Below are positions 27,784 through 36,941 of a stretch of DNA of 64,000 nt, piece after piece. How positions within the stretch are numbered: the stretch's first letter is position 1; each line of letters begins with the position of its first letter. The translations under genes and the position numbers were made by a program. The stretch comes from Martinezella rhizogenes (GTDB taxonomy: Bacteria; Pseudomonadota; Alphaproteobacteria; Rhizobiales; Rhizobiaceae): NCBI GenBank assembly GCA_013322215.1, contig JAAMEZ010000058.1, positions 496,001-560,000 of the forward strand, given 5' to 3'. The notes under the pieces are model-generated. The model was not told the DNA's origin. It was given only the letters and a program-made list of their open reading frames with translations, and searched no databases.

Positions 27784-27821
27784 AAAAAAGCCGGCGGTTC
27801 ACTCCTCCCCCGGCCGCCTGC
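27784..27821 (-). terminator. terminator-like hairpin in the hppA leader
   Basis: On the minus strand GCAGGCGG (27821-27814) pairs, with one A-G mismatch, with CCGCCGGC (27797-27790) across a 16-base loop, followed by six T residues (27789-27784). It ends only 16 bases before the hppA start codon. It may end the ribH-nusB transcript or act as an attenuator of hppA. Confidence 0.45.
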
Positions 27822-28015
27822 GACAACAGCCGGTCCCCTCCTCCAGGAGATCGGCTGATGTGCAGTTGCGAGATTGCTGTTGGGAAAACGTCGCGTCAAG
27901 ACCGCCCGCAGGTAAAACACCCGCAGGAGGTTCAAAAGAATATTCAGAGATGAAATCAGGCGCGAACGAAGCAAACGAAAATGCGTTATGCCGCGATCCG
28001 AACGTCCGGCGAAGC

Positions 28016-28498
28016 TTATTTCTTCGCTTCGCCGCGAACCTGCTTAGCGATTCGGTCGAGCACAGCATTCACGAGCTTCGGCTCGTCCTCCTCGAAGAAG
28101 GCATGCGCGATCTCGACATATTCGGTGACGATGACCGGAACCGGCACGTCCTTGCGATCGATAAGCTCGAAGGTGCCGGCGCGCAGGATGGCACGCACGG
28201 TGCTGTCGAGGCGCGACAGCGCCCAGTCATCCTGAAGCGCGGAGCCGATCAGCGGATCGAGCCGGGTCTGCTCACGCACGACGCCCGACACGATGGAGCG
28301 AAACCAGGATGCGTCGGCCTTCAGATAGGTCTCGCCATCCAGCTCCTGACCGAGACGGTGGGCTTCGTACTCAGCCACCACCTCCAGAACGCCGGTTCCG
28401 CCAATATCCATCTGATAGAGCGCCTGAACCGCCGCAAGACGCGCAGCGCCCCGCTGGTTGGCGGGCTTTGCCGGTCGCTCGTTATCCTGATTGCTCAT
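28016..28498 (-). CDS. nusB: transcription antitermination factor NusB
   Basis: NusB binds boxA RNA with NusE (S10) in rRNA antitermination. The 160-residue all-helical protein has the family N-terminal [19 protein letters not shown], the middle [13 protein letters not shown] and C-terminal [18 protein letters not shown]. Its N-terminal 17 residues ([14 protein letters not shown]) are an unstructured leader common in Rhizobiales. It begins three bases after ribH, the common riboflavin-nusB order, so co-transcription is likely. Confidence 0.95.
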   Translation of the reverse strand: MSNQDNERPAKPANQRGAARLAAVQALYQMDIGGTGVLEVVAEYEAHRLGQELDGETYLKADASWFRSIVSGVVREQTRLDPLIGSALQDDWALSRLDSTVRAILRAGTFELIDRKDVPVPVIVTEYVEIAHAFFEEDEPKLVNAVLDRIAKQVRGEAKK

Positions 28499-28501
28499 TT
28501 A

Positions 28502-28957
28502 TTATGCACCCAACTTCTCTTTCAGCGCGATCATGGTCAGCGCCGCACGGGCGGCGAAACCGCCCTTGTCCTTGTCCGAACGGCGCGCACGCGCCCATGC
28601 CTGCTCATCGTTCTCGACGGTGAGAATACCATTGCCGATCGCGAGAGATTCGCTGACGGCCAGATCCATCAGCGCCCGCGAGGATTCATTGGCGACGATA
28701 TCGAAATGATAGGTCTCGCCGCGGATAACCATGCCGAGAGCGACATAACCATCATAGACCACATTACCATTGTCGCCGCCATCGAGCGCCATGGCAATTG
28801 CTGCCGGAATCTCCAGCGCGCCAGGCACGGTAACAATGTCATAGGTCGCGCCAGCCTCGTCGAGAGCCGCTTTGGCACCATCGAGCAGGGCATCGGCCAT
28901 ATCGTCATAGAAGCGAGCTTCGACGATAAGGATATGAGCATTGGAAGAGCTGGTCAT
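28502..28957 (-). CDS. ribH: 6,7-dimethyl-8-ribityllumazine synthase
   Basis: The enzyme joins the pyrimidine intermediate and dihydroxybutanone phosphate in the next-to-last riboflavin step. The 151-residue protein has the strand-loop [17 protein letters not shown], then [15 protein letters not shown], then [16 protein letters not shown], whose GxxIRGETxHxD holds the substrate-binding Arg and His. It lies three bases upstream of nusB. It is separated from ribE by three opposite-strand genes, which breaks the usual rib run. Confidence 0.95.
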   Translation of the reverse strand: MTSSSNAHILIVEARFYDDMADALLDGAKAALDEAGATYDIVTVPGALEIPAAIAMALDGGDNGNVVYDGYVALGMVIRGETYHFDIVANESSRALMDLAVSESLAIGNGILTVENDEQAWARARRSDKDKGGFAARAALTMIALKEKLGA

Positions 28958-29155
28958 ACATCACCTGCGATTTGAGAGGGCGCGGCACCTTGTTAGGCCC
29001 GGGTCAAACCACGGCGGGCCGCGCTTGGCAAGTGTTTTTCAATGGCCCGCCCCGATTCCGACCCTATTTGGAAATGATCGGCGCACCGCGGAAATTGTGG
29101 CTTCCGCACACGCAACCGCTTCGATAATAATTTGAAGCCTGCGAGGGGGAGGTTC

Positions 29156-29665
29156 ATGACGAAGAAATCCACACCCGCCGTCAATGTCGGCGAGCTTGAA
29201 CTGGAACATTGGCAGCAAGGCAGCTTCTTTGCCGGCAGCGACACGTCCTTCGGGGCGAAGCTCGGGCTGAAGCAGCTCGGCATCAGCTACAACGAGGTGC
29301 CCCCGGGCAAATCCGGCTGTCCGTTTCACAATCATCATGTCGAGGAGGAGATGTTCGTCATTCTCGACGGCGAAGGCGAATATCGCTTCGGCGATCAGCG
29401 CATCGCAGTCAGCAAGGGCGATGTGCTGGGCGCTCCGGCCGGCGGCCCGGAAACGGCACATCAGCTGATCAATATCGGCCCCAGCGTGCTCACCTATCTC
29501 GCCATTTCCACCAAGGCCCGGACCGAAATCGTCGAATATCCCGATTCCGGCAAGTTCCTGGCTAAAACCTACAGCGACGGCAAAACGGCGTTCCGTGCCA
29601 TCGGCCGAACCGCCGCCACCAATCTCGACTACTGGGACGGCGAGCCCGGCGCCTCGAACGACTGA
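29156..29665 (+). CDS. cupin-domain protein
   Basis: A 169-residue protein with one cupin barrel (about 45-125). The metal-binding set is in CPFHNHHVEEEMFVILDGEGEYRFG (HxH...E) and the second motif in GDVLGAPAGGPETAHQLINIG (final histidine). These resemble sugar-isomerase or oxalate-type single-domain cupins, but no substrate can be named. An excellent GAGGGGGAGG site precedes ATG 29156. It opens a plus-strand trio with two GNAT genes, set between ribH and ribE. Confidence 0.85.
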   Translation: MTKKSTPAVNVGELELEHWQQGSFFAGSDTSFGAKLGLKQLGISYNEVPPGKSGCPFHNHHVEEEMFVILDGEGEYRFGDQRIAVSKGDVLGAPAGGPETAHQLINIGPSVLTYLAISTKARTEIVEYPDSGKFLAKTYSDGKTAFRAIGRTAATNLDYWDGEPGASND

Positions 29666-29702
29666 CCATCACCAAAAACATTTTCGGCGAAGACCTAATC
29701 CG

Positions 29703-30236
29703 ATGACCCATATTCCAACACTGACGACGGACCGGCTCCTGCTGCGCGGCCATACACTTGATGATTTCGACGAATTCCTCGAGCTCTGGAAACACAAGGA
29801 CATTGTCCGCTTCATCGGCGGTGAGATGCCGACACGTGAGCAGGTCTGGGCTCGCCTGCTGCGCTATGCCGGCCTATGGCATCATCTCGGCTTCGGTTTC
29901 TTTGCCGTCGAGGAACGCCAAAGCGGCCGATTGATCGGTGAGGTGGGATTTCTCGATCTGCATCGCGACATGACGCCGATGACGGAAGGTACCCTGGAAG
30001 CCGGCTGGGGCATTACGCCGCCGATGCAGGGCAAGGGCTATGCGACGGAAGCCATGAGCGCGGCGATCGCCTGGGCGGACAAGCAATTTTCAGGACGTCG
30101 CATGACCTGCATCGTGGACCTGGAGAACGTACCGTCACTGCGGGTTGCCGAAAAGATCGGCTTCCGCCGCATCGGCGAACTCATGCTCAAGGACAGGTCC
30201 AACATCATATTCGAACGTCAGGCGTCACAGGGATGA
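29703..30236 (+). CDS. GNAT acetyltransferase, RimJ/RimL type
   Basis: A 177-residue N-acetyltransferase. The start TLTTDRLLLRGHTLDDFDEFLELW is typical of RimJ/RimL-type GNATs (Acetyltransf_3). The acetyl-CoA loop is in GWGITPPMQGKGYATEAM (Q-x-x-G-x-A pattern) and the last motif is NVPSLRVAEKIGFRRIGE. It follows the cupin gene by 37 bases and overlaps the next GNAT as ATGA. The substrate could be a ribosomal protein, an antibiotic or a small amine; the sequence does not tell. Confidence 0.88.
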   Translation: MTHIPTLTTDRLLLRGHTLDDFDEFLELWKHKDIVRFIGGEMPTREQVWARLLRYAGLWHHLGFGFFAVEERQSGRLIGEVGFLDLHRDMTPMTEGTLEAGWGITPPMQGKGYATEAMSAAIAWADKQFSGRRMTCIVDLENVPSLRVAEKIGFRRIGELMLKDRSNIIFERQASQG

Positions 30237-30742
30237 CCATCATGTCGGTTTCGCGGGGTGGATTTTCCGTCAAACCTTACGAACCGGGTGACGCCCAAGC
30301 CACGATCGACCTTTTCCTCGGGGCTATCCGCGAAGCGGCGTCGAAAGATTACAGCCCGGCGCAGATCGCCGCCTGGGCGAAGGTCGATGATCCCGAAATC
30401 TGGGCGCAGTACCGAGCCAGCCGGCCGACCTGGCTTGCGATGGATGGTTCTACACCCATCGGCTTCAGCGACCTGAAATCGGATGGTTGCCTCGACATGA
30501 TGTTCGTCTCGCCCGACTATCAGGGAAAGGGCGTCGCCAGCCTGTTGCTTGCGACTGTCGAAAACGCCGCGCGCGAACAAGGTTTTCGACGGATCTTCAC
30601 CGAGGCGAGCCTGACCGCCCGCCCCTTCTTCGAGCGCAAGGGCTTTGTCATCCTGGCCGCGCAGCAAGTGGAAAAGCGCGGCCAGACGCTGGCGAATTTC
30701 CTTATGGAAAAAACGCTCCTACAGGATGCCGAGGCACCATAA
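30233..30742 (+). CDS. GNAT acetyltransferase
   Basis: A 169-residue GNAT of the single-domain type. It has FSVKPYEPGDAQATIDLFLGAIREAASKDYSP at the N-terminus, the acetyl-CoA loop in MMFVSPDYQGKGVASLLLATVE, and the closing ASLTARPFFERKGFVI. It resembles the YafP/ElaA-like class that starts with Asp/Pro-rich strands. The start overlaps the stop of the preceding GNAT. The function is unknown; a shared operon with the cupin and the other GNAT is inferred from spacing. Confidence 0.85.
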   Translation: MTIMSVSRGGFSVKPYEPGDAQATIDLFLGAIREAASKDYSPAQIAAWAKVDDPEIWAQYRASRPTWLAMDGSTPIGFSDLKSDGCLDMMFVSPDYQGKGVASLLLATVENAAREQGFRRIFTEASLTARPFFERKGFVILAAQQVEKRGQTLANFLMEKTLLQDAEAP

Positions 30743-30773
30743 GCGCCTCCCCAGCGCAGCCTATCCGTAAACC

Positions 30774-31394
30774 TCAGGATTCGCGGACGGCAGGGAATTC
30801 CGCCAGCCGTGCAGCGTAGCGCGCCATGGTGTCGACTTCGAAGTTGACGAAATCGCCGGCCTTGCGCTCACCCCAGGTCGTCACTTCCAGGGAATGGCGG
30901 ATCAGGAGCACGTCGAATTCCGTACCCTCGACGGCATTGACCGTCAGCGAAGTGCCGTCGAGCGCGACCGAACCCTTCGGCGCCACGAATCTTGCGAGAT
31001 GTTCCGGCGCGCGCAGGCGGAAGCGCGTGGCCTCGCCCTCTGAAGTCACGGACAGAATTTCCGCCTTGCCGTCGATATGGCCGGAAACGATGTGACCGCC
31101 GAGCTCGTCGCCAATCTTCAGCGAACGCTCGAGGTTGATCTTGGCGCCGGCTTCCCAGGTGCCGATGGTCGTCAGGCGGAGCGCCTCTTCCCAGGCCTCG
31201 ACCTCGAACCAGCGCCCGTTGCTGCCCTCTTCCGGCAGTCCGGTCACCGTCAGGCAGACGCCGGCGTGTGAAATCGAGGCACCCATGTCGATCGTCGCCG
31301 GATCGTAGCTGGTGGCAACGCGCAGCTTGATGCCTTCCTGCATCGGGGAAATGGATTCGACGGTGCCGACGTCGGTGACAATTCCGGTAAACAT
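30774..31394 (-). CDS. ribE: riboflavin synthase alpha chain
   Basis: The enzyme dismutates two lumazine molecules to give riboflavin. The 206-residue protein has two tandem lumazine-binding barrels: FTGIVTDVGTVES and SISHAGVCLTVTG in the first, HIVSGHIDGKAEI and VALDGTSLTVNAVEG in the second. ATG 31394 overlaps the ribD stop as TGATG; the frame extends one TTG codon upstream, which is not used. The gene is called ribC or ribE depending on the organism. Confidence 0.95.
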   Translation of the reverse strand: MFTGIVTDVGTVESISPMQEGIKLRVATSYDPATIDMGASISHAGVCLTVTGLPEEGSNGRWFEVEAWEEALRLTTIGTWEAGAKINLERSLKIGDELGGHIVSGHIDGKAEILSVTSEGEATRFRLRAPEHLARFVAPKGSVALDGTSLTVNAVEGTEFDVLLIRHSLEVTTWGERKAGDFVNFEVDTMARYAARLAEFPAVRES

Positions 31395-32503
31395 CAAAAA
31401 CCTCTTTCGTATTCGTCGCAGAGATCGTCGCCGAAGCGGCTCTCGCCGACATGCATAAAGTCAGCTGGGATATTGGACTTGAGGACGGGCGATTCAATAC
31501 CGCCCTCGCCGATATCGGCCGGCCCCTGAAACAGCAGAATGCGATCGACCAATCCGGCGTCGAGAAAACGCCGCGCCGTCTTGGCACCGCCTTCCACCAG
31601 CAGGGACGAGATGCCGCGTGTGCCAAGCGCCTCCAGCAGTTCTCCCGGCTCGCTGGAATTGGATTGCAGCACCTCGACACCGGCGGCATCTAGGGCCGCG
31701 CGACGTCCAAGGAATGCAGCATCGGTATTGTCGTCGAAGGACGGCGGATGGCCGGCGACCGCAATCACTGGATATTGCCGAGCCGTCCGGACCAGCTTGC
31801 TGCCGAGCGGCAGCTGAAGATCTTCGTCTATGACGATACGCAGAGGCGAGCGGTCTTCGAGGCCGGGAAGCCTGCATGTCAATTCCGGATCGTCGGCGAT
31901 TGCCGTGCCGATGCCGACGAGAATGGCGTCGCTTTCAGCACGCAGCATCTGCACCTCAGCCCGCGAGACATCGCCGGTGATGCGGATCTGCCCCTCGCCC
32001 GTCTTGCCGATCATGCCGTCGGCAGAAACGGCAAGCTTGAGAGTCACATAGGGCCGGTTTCTCGTCTGGCGCATGAGATAGCCGGCGAGAGACCGTCTGC
32101 CTTCCGTCTCCAGAATCCCCGTATCGACCTCGATACCGGCCTCGCGCAGCATGGTGATGCCGCGCCCGGAAACGCGCTGATCGGGATCGGTGACGCTGAT
32201 GACGACGCGCGCCACGCCATAAGCGATCAATGCTTCGGCGCAGGGCGGCGTCTTGCCGTAATGAGAGCAGGGTTCAAGCGTCACGTAGGCGGTGGCGCCT
32301 CTGGCCGCCTCGCCTGCCTCGGCCAGCGCCTGAGGCTCGGCATGCGGGCGTCCACCCAATGCGGTTACGCCGCTGCCGAGAATGACACCATCCTTGACAA
32401 CGAGGCAGCCGACCGAGGGATTGGTGGAGGTCAGCCCCAGATGCGTGCGCGACAGGCGGATTGCCTCCGCCATAAAACGCTCGTCTTCCGGCCGCTGCAC
32501 CAT
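31394..32503 (-). CDS. ribD: bifunctional riboflavin deaminase-reductase
   Basis: RibD deaminates and then reduces the pyrimidine product of GTP cyclohydrolase II. The deaminase domain (about 1-145) has the zinc set HAEPQALAEAG and LEPCSHYGKTPPCAEAL. The reductase domain (about 150-365) begins RPYVTLKLAVSADGMIGKT and contains LVEGGAKTARRFL. Total length is 369 residues, normal. It overlaps ribE and lies two bases after nrdR, so glyA-nrdR-ribD-ribE form one tightly packed operon. Confidence 0.95.
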   Translation of the reverse strand: MVQRPEDERFMAEAIRLSRTHLGLTSTNPSVGCLVVKDGVILGSGVTALGGRPHAEPQALAEAGEAARGATAYVTLEPCSHYGKTPPCAEALIAYGVARVVISVTDPDQRVSGRGITMLREAGIEVDTGILETEGRRSLAGYLMRQTRNRPYVTLKLAVSADGMIGKTGEGQIRITGDVSRAEVQMLRAESDAILVGIGTAIADDPELTCRLPGLEDRSPLRIVIDEDLQLPLGSKLVRTARQYPVIAVAGHPPSFDDNTDAAFLGRRAALDAAGVEVLQSNSSEPGELLEALGTRGISSLLVEGGAKTARRFLDAGLVDRILLFQGPADIGEGGIESPVLKSNIPADFMHVGESRFGDDLCDEYERGF

Positions 32504-32505
32504 GA

Positions 32506-32982
32506 TCAGGGATCCAGCGGATCGCGGGCGATCTTTGCGTTGATCTCCTCGATCACATGCTCGAAATCCTCCGCGTGCGAAAAATCGCGATAGACGGAGG
32601 CGTAACGCACGAAGGCGACGTCATCGAGGCTCTTCAGCGCTTCCAGTACCTGTAGGCCGATCTGCTCCGAGCTGATTTCCGTCTCGCCGGAGCTTTCCAG
32701 GCGGCGGACGATGCCGGACACGGCGCGTTCGATGCGATCACGATCGACCGGGCGCTTGCGGAGCGCGATTTCGAAGGAGCGTACCAGTTTGTCGCGATCG
32801 AAAAGCACCTTGCGGCCGGTCTTCTTGATGACCATGAGCTCGCGCAGCTGCACGCGCTCGAATGTCGTGAAGCGGCCGCCGCAATCGGGACAAATGCGCC
32901 GACGGCGGATGGACGTATTGTCCTCCGCCGGGCGCGAGTCCTTGACCTGAGTGTCTTCCGAGCCGCAGTAAGGGCAGCGCAT
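32506..32982 (-). CDS. nrdR: ribonucleotide reductase repressor NrdR
   Basis: NrdR senses ATP/dATP and represses ribonucleotide reductase genes. The 158-residue protein has an N-terminal zinc ribbon ([15 protein letters not shown] and [12 protein letters not shown]) and an ATP-cone domain (about 49-140; [28 protein letters not shown]). It is nine bases after glyA and two bases before ribD. Its usual target, the NrdR box, was not searched for in this window. Confidence 0.95.
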   Translation of the reverse strand: MRCPYCGSEDTQVKDSRPAEDNTSIRRRRICPDCGGRFTTFERVQLRELMVIKKTGRKVLFDRDKLVRSFEIALRKRPVDRDRIERAVSGIVRRLESSGETEISSEQIGLQVLEALKSLDDVAFVRYASVYRDFSHAEDFEHVIEEINAKIARDPLDP

Positions 32983-32991
32983 GCGCTCTCC

Positions 32992-34290
32992 TTAGCCCAT
33001 GTAGCCGTACATCGGGAAGCGGTCGGTGAGCTTGACCACTTTCTCGCGCACGGCAGCCTCGACGGCGGCATTGCCTTCGTCCGAATTGGCGACCTTCAGG
33101 CCATCGAGCACTTCGATGATCAGATTGCCGATTTCACGGAATTCGGCTTCCTTGAAGCCGCGCGTCGTGCCGGCCGGCGTGCCGAGGCGAACGCCTGACG
33201 TGACGAAAGGCTTCTCGGGGTCGAACGGAATGCCGTTCTTGTTGCAGGTGACGTAAGCGCGGCCGAGGGCCGCTTCCGCGCGCTTGCCGGTGGCGTTCTT
33301 CTTGCGCAAGTCCACAAGCATCAGGTGGTTGTCCGTGCCGCCGGAGACGACGTCGACGCCGCCAGAGATCAGGGTTTCGGCAAGAGCCTTGGCGTTCTTG
33401 ACGATCTGGGCGGCATAGTCCTTGAAGTCTGGCTGCAGCGCTTCGCCGAGCGCGACGGCCTTGGCGGCGATGACATGCATCAGCGGGCCACCCTGGAGGC
33501 CAGGGAAGACGGCCGAATTGAACTTCTTCGCCAGATCCTCGTCATTGGTCAGGATCATGCCGCCGCGCGGGCCACGCAGCGACTTGTGCGTGGTCGTCGT
33601 GGCAACGTGGCAATGCGGGAACGGCGACGGATGCTGGCCACCGGCGACGAGGCCGGCGATGTGGGCCATGTCGACCATCAGATAGGCGCCAACGCTGTCG
33701 GCGATCTCGCGGAAGCGCTTCCAGTCCCAAATGCGGGAATAGGCCGTGCCGCCGGCGATGATCAGCTTCGGCTTGGTTTCTTCGGCCTTGCGCTGCACTT
33801 CATCCATGTCGAGCAGGTTGTCGCCTTCGCGCACGCCGTAGGAGACGACGTTGAACCACTTGCCGGACATGTTGACCGGCGAGCCGTGCGTGAGGTGACC
33901 GCCCGAGTTCAGGTCAAGACCCATGAAGGTATCGCCCGGCTGCAGGAGCGCGAGGAAGACGGCCTGGTTCATCTGCGAACCGGAATTCGGTTGAACGTTG
34001 GCGAAGTTGACGCCGAACAGCTTCTTGGCGCGCTCGATGGCGAGCTCCTCGGCGATATCGACGTACTGGCAGCCGCCATAATAGCGCTTGCCCGGATATC
34101 CCTCGGCATACTTGTTGGTCATGATCGAGCCCTGCGCTTCCAGAACGGCGCGCGAGACGATGTTTTCAGAAGCGATCAGTTCGATTTCGTGCCGCTGGCG
34201 ACCGAGCTCCTTGCCGATCGCGCCAAAGATTTCCGGATCGGTATCGGCAAGCGAGCGATTGAAGAAGGGTTCGGTGGACGCGTTGGTCAT
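32992..34290 (-). CDS. glyA: serine hydroxymethyltransferase
   Basis: This PLP enzyme makes glycine and methylene-tetrahydrofolate from serine. The 432-residue protein has the N-terminal [22 protein letters not shown], the folate-site [14 protein letters not shown] and the PLP lysine in [14 protein letters not shown]. The chosen start is ATG 34290 with a CAGGAGC ribosome site; an extended frame to 34374 adds a tail unlike the family. It heads the operon glyA-nrdR-ribD-ribE. Confidence 0.96.
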   Translation of the reverse strand: MTNASTEPFFNRSLADTDPEIFGAIGKELGRQRHEIELIASENIVSRAVLEAQGSIMTNKYAEGYPGKRYYGGCQYVDIAEELAIERAKKLFGVNFANVQPNSGSQMNQAVFLALLQPGDTFMGLDLNSGGHLTHGSPVNMSGKWFNVVSYGVREGDNLLDMDEVQRKAEETKPKLIIAGGTAYSRIWDWKRFREIADSVGAYLMVDMAHIAGLVAGGQHPSPFPHCHVATTTTHKSLRGPRGGMILTNDEDLAKKFNSAVFPGLQGGPLMHVIAAKAVALGEALQPDFKDYAAQIVKNAKALAETLISGGVDVVSGGTDNHLMLVDLRKKNATGKRAEAALGRAYVTCNKNGIPFDPEKPFVTSGVRLGTPAGTTRGFKEAEFREIGNLIIEVLDGLKVANSDEGNAAVEAAVREKVVKLTDRFPMYGYMG

Positions 34291-34411
34291 CGTGAAAGCT
34301 CCTGAACGGGCCGGAACGGCAATGCAAACGGTATTAGCGTCAGGGTCGCCGGAGAGCAATACGACCAGCGACATTTGCTGGGCATTCTACGCAGAGCAGT
34401 GCCCGCCAAGG

Positions 34412-34438
34412 AAAAAGCCGCATCAAAAGACGCGGCTT
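34412..34438 (-). terminator. terminator of ldtP
   Basis: On the minus strand AAGCCGC (34438-34432) pairs with GCGGCTT (34421-34415) around a ten-base loop. T residues follow (34416-34412). It lies 27 bases after the ldtP stop and 120 bases ahead of glyA. Confidence 0.75.
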
Positions 34439-34465
34439 CGATAGGAATTGCAATTGGAACGCCGA

Positions 34466-35779
34466 TTACTGAACCGGCTGCTCCATGCCCTGGGTCGTAT
34501 CGAGCGCCAACTGGGAATTACCGTCGAGATTGTAGATGTCGTCGCGGAACTGGACGATGCCGTCACGGGCGCTCCAGGCGGAGATGTAGACGAAATAGAC
34601 CGGGACTTCCGACGCCAGCGTAATCGGCGTGTTGACGCGGGTGGAGATGACCTGCTCGATGTGCTGGCGCGGCCAGCCCGGAGTTTCGGCCAGCAGCCAG
34701 GTCGCCAGGTCGCGCACATTCTGAACGCGCACACAGCCCGAGCTGTCGAAGCGCATCAGCTTGTTGAACAGGCCCTGCTCCGGCGTATCGTGCATATATT
34801 CGTTGTTGGGGTTATGGAAGTTGATCTTCGTGGACGCCATGGCATTCGTCTTGCCCGGGTCCTGGCGAAACATCAGGTCCGGCGCCTTGTCCGAATTCCA
34901 ATCGATCGTCTCGGGTGCCACTTCCTGGCCCTTGCCGTCGAGAAGGCGGATGTTGCTCCTCGCCAGATAGGTCGGGTCCTTGCGCATCAGCGGCATGATA
35001 TCCTTGACGATGATGGAGCGCGGCGCCGTCCAGTAGGGATTGAGGATAACCTCGTAGATCTTCGAATTGATGATGTGCGTCGGGCGCGACTCCCGGCCGA
35101 CGATCGCCTCGTGGCGCAAAGCCACCTGACCGTCTTCCACGGCTTCGACACGGGTCGCCGGGATGTTGACCATGACGTGACGGCGGCCAAGATCAGACGG
35201 GAATGTCTGAAGGCGGACGAGATTGGTATTCAGCTGCTGCAGACGGACGTTGGCGGGGATGTTCATCGCCTTCTGCGTGAAATCACCGATGACGCCATCC
35301 GGCGGCAGACCGTGGCGAGCTTGGAAACGCTTGACGGCGCCGTCTACGTAGGAATCGAAAGACGATGAAATGCCCGCCTCGCGCGGCAAGTCGCCTGAAA
35401 CCATCAGATGCTGGCGAAGTGTCTGCACGGCGGGATCGGTAACGCCGATCTGCAGCGGCTGCTGGCTCGTCGGGCTGACTTGCGGCCAGCCGCCATTGGC
35501 AACGATGCTCTGATACTGAGCAATCGCCTGCTGAATGTTCGGCACGGAATCGGGGCCAAGGATCGGCGTGTTCGACTGGACAGCGGCGGCCGTACGAGCA
35601 GCAGCCTTGGCGTCGAACTGATCGTCCCAATTGCCGCGAGAACGGTCGTTGATCAGCGCTTCAAGCGGGGTCGCGTTTTGCGCTAGAGCCGGAGCGGCCA
35701 GTGCGGCAGCGCCAAGAGTTGCAGCCGACCGCAGGAAAGAGCGGCGCGAAAAGGGTCCAATTCCGTTTTTCTTCGACAT
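34466..35779 (-). CDS. ldtP: L,D-transpeptidase with Tat-type signal (LdtP)
   Basis: A 437-residue periplasmic enzyme forming 3-3 peptidoglycan cross-links or attaching proteins to the wall. It has a twin-arginine signal (FSRRSFLRSAAT, cleavage near ALAQN), a peptidoglycan-binding domain at about 140-195 (VDGAVKRFQARHGLPPDGVIG), and a YkuD domain (about 210-400) with INFHNPNNEYMHDTP (His) and FDSSGCVRVQN, which carries the catalytic cysteine. A conserved tail follows. Its neighbour is ldtR, as in Liberibacter, where LdtR is reported to activate ldtP. A palindrome lies upstream at 35840-35853. Confidence 0.93.
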   Translation of the reverse strand: MSKKNGIGPFSRRSFLRSAATLGAAALAAPALAQNATPLEALINDRSRGNWDDQFDAKAAARTAAAVQSNTPILGPDSVPNIQQAIAQYQSIVANGGWPQVSPTSQQPLQIGVTDPAVQTLRQHLMVSGDLPREAGISSSFDSYVDGAVKRFQARHGLPPDGVIGDFTQKAMNIPANVRLQQLNTNLVRLQTFPSDLGRRHVMVNIPATRVEAVEDGQVALRHEAIVGRESRPTHIINSKIYEVILNPYWTAPRSIIVKDIMPLMRKDPTYLARSNIRLLDGKGQEVAPETIDWNSDKAPDLMFRQDPGKTNAMASTKINFHNPNNEYMHDTPEQGLFNKLMRFDSSGCVRVQNVRDLATWLLAETPGWPRQHIEQVISTRVNTPITLASEVPVYFVYISAWSARDGIVQFRDDIYNLDGNSQLALDTTQGMEQPVQ

Positions 35780-36292
35780 GTCCTAACCGTTCAACGCTGC
35801 GATCCAATCATGCGCAGCCTAGAGAGGAAGCAGTAAATAGCGCAAGCTTGCGCCAAGTAACGTGGCTCAGTATCAATCCGTTCCCTTAATGCACCACCAA
35901 AAACTTGGCCGCGAACTATCACAATATCGCGAAGCCAAGACCTTCAGGTTGGAAGATCGTATTTCGAGAACGCTGCTTGCAGTCGATTTCCGCTGTCATA
36001 GCAATATGGCCAATTCGTGTCTCCCGGCATGAAACTTGCCTTGCCATGCGGGGGCGAAAGAAAAGCCAAACTGCTTTTGCTAAAATACCACAGCTGCGCG
36101 TGGTTCATAGCGTGTCTTCATCCGGCGTCAATGGCTTAGCCGCCCGAGACCTTACATGTGACGGAAGGTGAAGCGCGGACGTGGCAAAAAGCGCACAACG
36201 GCCGGGCCGGTAACGCGTTCAAGCCGGACACGCAGGGAAACGTGTCCAGCTTGTTTGACTGGAAGATCTTGCGATCATTCAGCTGCACTCAC
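35780..36292. other. ldtR-ldtP intergenic region, no supported gene
   Basis: This 513-base gap carries an 88-codon open frame (35905-36171, plus strand) with no domain or good ribosome site; it is not called. The gap contains the 14-bp palindrome near ldtP and should hold the ldtP promoter and leader. Such length is unusual in this otherwise tight window. Confidence 0.55.
35840..35853. promoter_or_regulatory. 14-bp perfect palindrome, candidate LdtR operator
   Basis: GCGCAAGCTTGCGC is its own reverse complement and is centred about 68 bases upstream of the ldtP start codon. Its right half provides TTGCGC on the minus strand, which could serve as a -35 element. MarR proteins bind such symmetric sites. 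Binding by LdtR is inferred. Confidence 0.55.
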
Positions 36293-36811
36293 TCACATGC
36301 GGTAAGCGATGCTGTCGTTCCAGAAGCGGTCCAGACGCTGCAGCAGCTTGTTCATCTGGGTGAATTCGTCGGTGCCGATGCCGCCGACCTTGTCGATCGA
36401 GCCGATGTGGCGCTCATAGAGCTTGGCAACGGTTTCGGCGATGTCCTGGCCGGTTTCCGTCAGGCTGATGCGGACCGAGCGGCGGTCGATGCGTGAGCGC
36501 TGATGGTTGATGAAGCCGAGGTCGACCAGCTTCTTGACGTTGTAGGACACGTTGGAGCCGAGGTAGAAACCGCGGGAGCGCAGCTCGCCGGCCGTCAGCT
36601 CGGAATTGCCGATGTTGAAAAGGAGAAGTGCCTGGACGGCATTGACGTCGTCGCGACCCTGACGGTCGAACTCGTCCTTGATAACATCAAGCAGGCGGCG
36701 GTGCAGACGCTCGACCAGGTGAAGAGATTCCATGTAGAGAGCCCGGATGTCATCAACCTGCTGATCCCGAGCGTTTGCAACTGCCTGCGGCTTGATTTTC
36801 GTGTTCATCAT
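36293..36811 (-). CDS. ldtR: MarR-family regulator LdtR
   Basis: A 172-residue winged-helix regulator. The MarR core (about 55-150) includes LLFNIGNSELTAGELRSRGFYLGSNVSYNVKKLVDLGFI and the wing RSRIDRRSVRISLTETG. It corresponds to LdtR of Candidatus Liberibacter asiaticus, reported as an activator of the L,D-transpeptidase gene ldtP in osmotic stress. The same pairing is present here, with ldtP downstream on the same strand. ATG 36811 or 36808 is the start. A region rich in T/A lies upstream. Confidence 0.92.
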   Translation of the reverse strand: MMNTKIKPQAVANARDQQVDDIRALYMESLHLVERLHRRLLDVIKDEFDRQGRDDVNAVQALLLFNIGNSELTAGELRSRGFYLGSNVSYNVKKLVDLGFINHQRSRIDRRSVRISLTETGQDIAETVAKLYERHIGSIDKVGGIGTDEFTQMNKLLQRLDRFWNDSIAYRM

Positions 36812-36941
36812 GACTTGGCCTCACTCTGTTTTGTTTGGCGGTGTCGTTTTCTTCCCGCCTTGAGTGAGACCCTATCGAATACACATAAAATTCTACTTAA
36901 ACTGCAGGCTTAACAGCACCTTACCAGGAAGTGTTGCTGTC

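Noticed and set aside
28958-29155. FMN riboswitch upstream of ribH
   Set aside because: The conserved AGGATATG-type core was not found by eye; only an ordinary gap with divergent genes is seen.
35905-36171. 88-codon open frame in the ldtR-ldtP gap
   Set aside because: It has an unusual composition, no ribosome site, and lies across a likely regulatory gap.
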